Of a stretch of 64,000 nt of DNA, positions 63,358-64,000 are shown one piece after another; the stretch's first letter is position 1; each line of letters begins with the position of its first letter. The notes under the pieces are model-generated. The model was not told the DNA's origin and made no database searches. It saw only the letters and a list, made by a program, of their open reading frames with translations. Made by a program: the position numbers and the translations under genes. The DNA is from Phaeobacter sp. QD34_24 (GTDB lineage: Bacteria; Pseudomonadota; Alphaproteobacteria; Rhodobacterales; Rhodobacteraceae). The stretch covers positions 1-64,000 of the forward strand of contig NZ_JARCJD010000013.1 in the NCBI RefSeq assembly GCF_028890115.1, given 5' to 3'.

Positions 63358-64000
63358 CTATGCAAGAGCGGTTCTGTCCCCGCGCGCCGGATCTGCCGCC
63401 TGTGCGGGGTCTGTCTGCGGCGCGGTTTTCTCTTTGATGTAGGCGTCCACTGCGGCGCGCTGGGACTCGCCCAGGCGCAGGCCCAGTTTGGTGCGGCGCC
63501 AGAGGAAATCCTCGCCGCTTCGGGTCCATTCGTTGGCGATGGACCAGTCCAACTCCCGCGCGGTGATGGTGGCGCCGAAATCCTGCCCCAGGGCGGCGGC
63601 CGTCTTGGCATTGCCGAGGATCAGCCGCGCCTCGGTGCCATAGGCACGGATCAGGCGGCGCGCCCAATATGCGGTCAGGAAGGGGTAATCCGCTTTCAGC
63701 TGGTCCTGCAGTTTCACAACATCGCCAACCGGGAAATCGCCGCCCGGCAGCGGGATCCCCGCCGTCCAGTTGTGGCCCACGCCCGGCAGGGCTTCGCCGA
63801 TCTTTTTCAGCGCGGATTCGGCCAGTTTGCGATAGGTGGTGATCTTGCCGCCAAAGACGTTCAGCAGCGGTGCAGCGCCCTTTTCCAGCGTCAGCACATA
63901 TTCCCGCGTGGCCGCCGTCGCCGAGCTGGCGCCATCATCATAAAGGGGGCGGACGCCGGAATAGGTCCAGACGATATCCGCGCGCTGCAGCGGTTTTTCG
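63358..64000 (-). CDS. glpD: Aerobic glycerol-3-phosphate dehydrogenase, C-terminal part (cut by window edge)
   Basis: The frame runs to the end of the window and encodes at least 213 residues of the C-terminal half of GlpD, which oxidises glycerol-3-phosphate to dihydroxyacetone phosphate with FAD and feeds electrons to the quinone pool. Visible family segments are VWTYSGVRPLYDDG near the edge, LLNVFGGKITTYRKLAE (FAD-site end) and EWTRSGEDFLWRRTKLGL. The N-terminal FAD-binding fold lies outside the window. The tail after LGLRLGESQ is Pro/Ala-rich. Confidence 0.93.
   Translation of the reverse strand, partial: EKPLQRADIVWTYSGVRPLYDDGASSATAATREYVLTLEKGAAPLLNVFGGKITTYRKLAESALKKIGEALPGVGHNWTAGIPLPGGDFPVGDVVKLQDQLKADYPFLTAYWARRLIRAYGTEARLILGNAKTAAALGQDFGATITARELDWSIANEWTRSGEDFLWRRTKLGLRLGESQRAAVDAYIKEKTAPQTDPAQAADPARGDRTALA

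Noticed and set aside
1..64000. CRISPR arrays, insertion sequences, prophage
   Set aside because: No regularly spaced repeats, transposase, integrase or phage structural genes were recognised on either strand.

Overview
The window looks like chromosomal DNA of an aerobic alphaproteobacterium of the Rhodobacteraceae (Roseobacter group). Supporting signs are the high G+C content, tightly overlapping ATGA/GTGA gene junctions, a complete aerobic cobalamin route (CobG, CobF, CobN types), a NasS/NasT-controlled nitrate assimilation operon, an aa3-type cytochrome oxidase subunit I, and a secreted RTX protein. The placement is inferred from gene content and was not computed.

Layout. Bases 1-5507 (+) hold the right end of a tailoring or surface-glycan-like cluster: a small membrane protein, a NodU/CmcH carbamoyltransferase, an SGNH-like protein, a membrane-anchored Rieske oxygenase of the PaO type and a SAM methyltransferase. 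Bases 5520-19104 (-) are the nitrate assimilation locus, read right to left as nasT, nasS, an ANTAR-type leader with terminator, nrtA, nrtB, a double ABC ATPase, nirB, nirD, nasA, a TrpD2-like gene and cobA (siroheme branch). Bases 19600-38540 carry mostly housekeeping and regulatory genes: EamA transporter, AraC regulator, UbiH-type hydroxylase, HAD nucleotidase, GntR regulator, GT2 glycosyltransferase, carA, yqeY, prephenate dehydrogenase, DUF2244, an RTX protein, ctaD behind an FNR-type box, a HIT protein, a LuxR/alpha-beta-hydrolase fusion and lipB.

Bases 40463-48022 are bracketed by two tRNA-Leu genes whose 3' ends face each other. Between them lie accessory genes: a PRMT7-like arginine methyltransferase homologue, a TonB siderophore receptor, a NylB-like serine hydrolase and an alginate-export-type porin. 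Bases 48216-63311 are the cobalamin locus: cobF, cobA, cobB, cobM, cobE, cobL, then cobK in opposite orientation, cobJ, cobI, cobH, cobG, cobN, cobW, a DUF1636 gene, a cobalamin riboswitch and divergent cobO. The window ends inside glpD.

How the parts fit. The nitrate locus imports nitrate, reduces it to ammonium and carries its own SUMT gene to supply siroheme for NirB. NasS/NasT probably act on the RNA leader to allow read-through when nitrate is present. The cobalamin locus has a second SUMT gene, so the uroporphyrinogen III branch point is encoded twice, once per pathway. B12 feedback is expected through the riboswitch in front of DUF1636-cobW-cobN. No transposase, phage gene or CRISPR array was seen. 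The least conventional items are the left-edge tailoring cluster, the PRMT7-like gene, the pseudo-hydrolase fused to a LuxR-like domain, and the cobK gene inserted antisense in the cob operon.
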